NCBI RefSeq assembly: GCF_001577835.2
Contig: NC_029518.1
Span: 71,083,378 to 71,147,377 of the forward strand
Direction of reading: 5' to 3'
Origin: Coturnix japonica
Taxonomy: Eukaryota; Chordata; Aves; Galliformes; Phasianidae
Length of the DNA: 64,000 nucleotides
Shown here: positions 62,881 to 64,000 of the stretch, one piece after another
How the letters are laid out: the number at the start of each line of letters is the position of its first letter
Numbering within the stretch: position 1 is the first letter of the stretch
The notes under the pieces: model-generated
Seen by the model: the letters and a program-made list of their open reading frames with translations, nothing else
Database searches by the model: none
What the model was told of the DNA's origin: nothing
Made by a program: the position numbers and the translations under genes

Positions 62881-64000
62881 TAACAGACCTAGGGCATGGA
62901 GAATAATGTCAGCATTTCACTGATGTTTTCTTAGTGTTCAAGTATGTTATTAGTTGTTTAGACCAGAATGCAAAATTGATTACAGGAATCCAATTTAGAT
63001 AGCATGGTACAGCCCCTGATACCAACTGCTTGAAAGGGATGAAGATGAAACTAATTTGAATTGAAAAGGCCTGATTGATATCACTCATTTAATTTCCTGT
63101 TTGCTTCTGTTGTGAAAGGTCTGATTTTCCCAAATCATTTTGAAATCTAAAAGTGTAGCTGTTCTCTGATGTCCTAATTATCCAGTACTTGTCTCTAGCA
63201 TGCTATTAGACACAGAGTGAGAGTTTATGTTCTTTATGAACACACAACATTCCCAAAGAGTGTTTATCACGAATGCATTATGAAAAGAGACCTGTCAAAT
63301 ACCCGTGTTTATGCACCTAAATATGTACACAGAGAGCCTTCGTATGGGATGTCTGATGTATTTTAGCACACCCATTTCGTTGTCTTAACTTAGAATGTCA
63401 TCTTCCTGACTCAAAAGCAAGCTCGTAATTCGTGGCCCCTTGTAAGGCCGAATGTTGCTGGATGTGTTTGGCATGGTTTATAGGTAATCTCTTCCTTTTG
63501 GGTTGCTTCCCTCCAAAGCTTCAATTTACCTGAGTTAGTCTTAGCTGTGTCCAATTCATTATTAATAAATTGGCTTAAGTTCCAATCTCCTAGCCAACAA
63601 GGTGCAGAAATAGAGTTATCAGCTGCATAGAGCCAGGCAGTCAACTGTTACTGTGGAAATCATACTGAGTCACTGGATGGCAGTGATTTTGTAATGGAAA
63701 TTTTTCTGTAAGGTTTCACGTTGTGCTTTGAATGGATATTGTCATGGAAAACTATGACACACACTGTTCATTTTCTTATGAGTCTAGATGAAAGTCTTGA
63801 AGCTACTTAAGAAGTTTGTGAAAATCTGCAGGAGAGAGATGTATTTATAAGGATGCTTCTTAGTAGACTTACAAGTGCTTTGAAAACAGATGGAATCAAA
63901 GGTATTGAGATTGCAGCTGTAGGCTGTAATAGGTGTATTATCACAGATAACAAAATTTGGAGGGATTCTGAAAGAGTATGTCACTGAATTCTTTTTATGT

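Larger units (their letters stand above)
56549..64000 (+). other. UBE3D last intron, running off the window
   Basis: Holds an LTR-like fossil (56805), a pseudogene-like tract (60090) and CR1 copies (60624, 62185). 57260-60080 and 62885-64000 are unique AT-rich sequence; a (CT)n run lies at 59424-59438. The terminal UBE3D exon was not found. Confidence 0.7.

Overview
The window looks like bird nuclear DNA, most likely from a galliform (chicken-like) species. About twenty-five insertions of the avian LINE CR1 lie on both strands, most ending in the CR1 3' octamer repeat (ATTCTATG-like on the sense strand). There are a few retrovirus-type LTR fossils, long introns and CpG islands at gene starts. 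The only gene I recognise confidently is UBE3D (HECT-like E3 ubiquitin ligase E3D, also called UBE2CBP).

Layout. From 1 to 1.9 kb there are CR1 3' ends and one compact tRNA-headed, CR1-tailed SINE candidate. From 1.95 to 2.4 kb lies a CpG island with splice donors on both strands. From 1,978 to 8,675 a six-exon plus-strand gene can be joined with consistent splice phases (218 codons). I do not recognise its product. Its last introns are disturbed by assembly errors: a 1.6 kb error-rich second copy of exons and introns, an inverted arm, and single-N joins. From 8.9 to 14.65 kb is intergenic DNA with a 100-N gap, nested CR1s, an antisense LTR fossil, and a composite of tRNA-like, tRNA-Ala-like and U2 snRNA-like pieces present twice.

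From 14.69 kb to the right edge is UBE3D on the plus strand. Exons 1-9 (14,903-56,548) encode 381 codons that follow vertebrate UBE3D to its penultimate exon. The last few residues are not visible. The very long introns 3, 4, 7 and 8 hold mostly CR1 copies, two LTR-like fossils and unique AT-rich sequence. An open frame at 24,910-25,095 with a strong acceptor, matching phase and a poly(A) signal may be an alternative 3'-terminal exon giving a short UBE3D isoform.

Context. In mammals UBE3D and DOP1A are divergent neighbours. Here the 2 kb CpG island has a leftward (minus-strand) splice donor and could be the DOP1A promoter, with the unrecognised gene lying between it and UBE3D. No DOP1A coding exon is visible, so this is inference. 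UBE3D acts in ubiquitin transfer with the E2 UBE2C. Nothing in the window shows that the unrecognised gene works with it.
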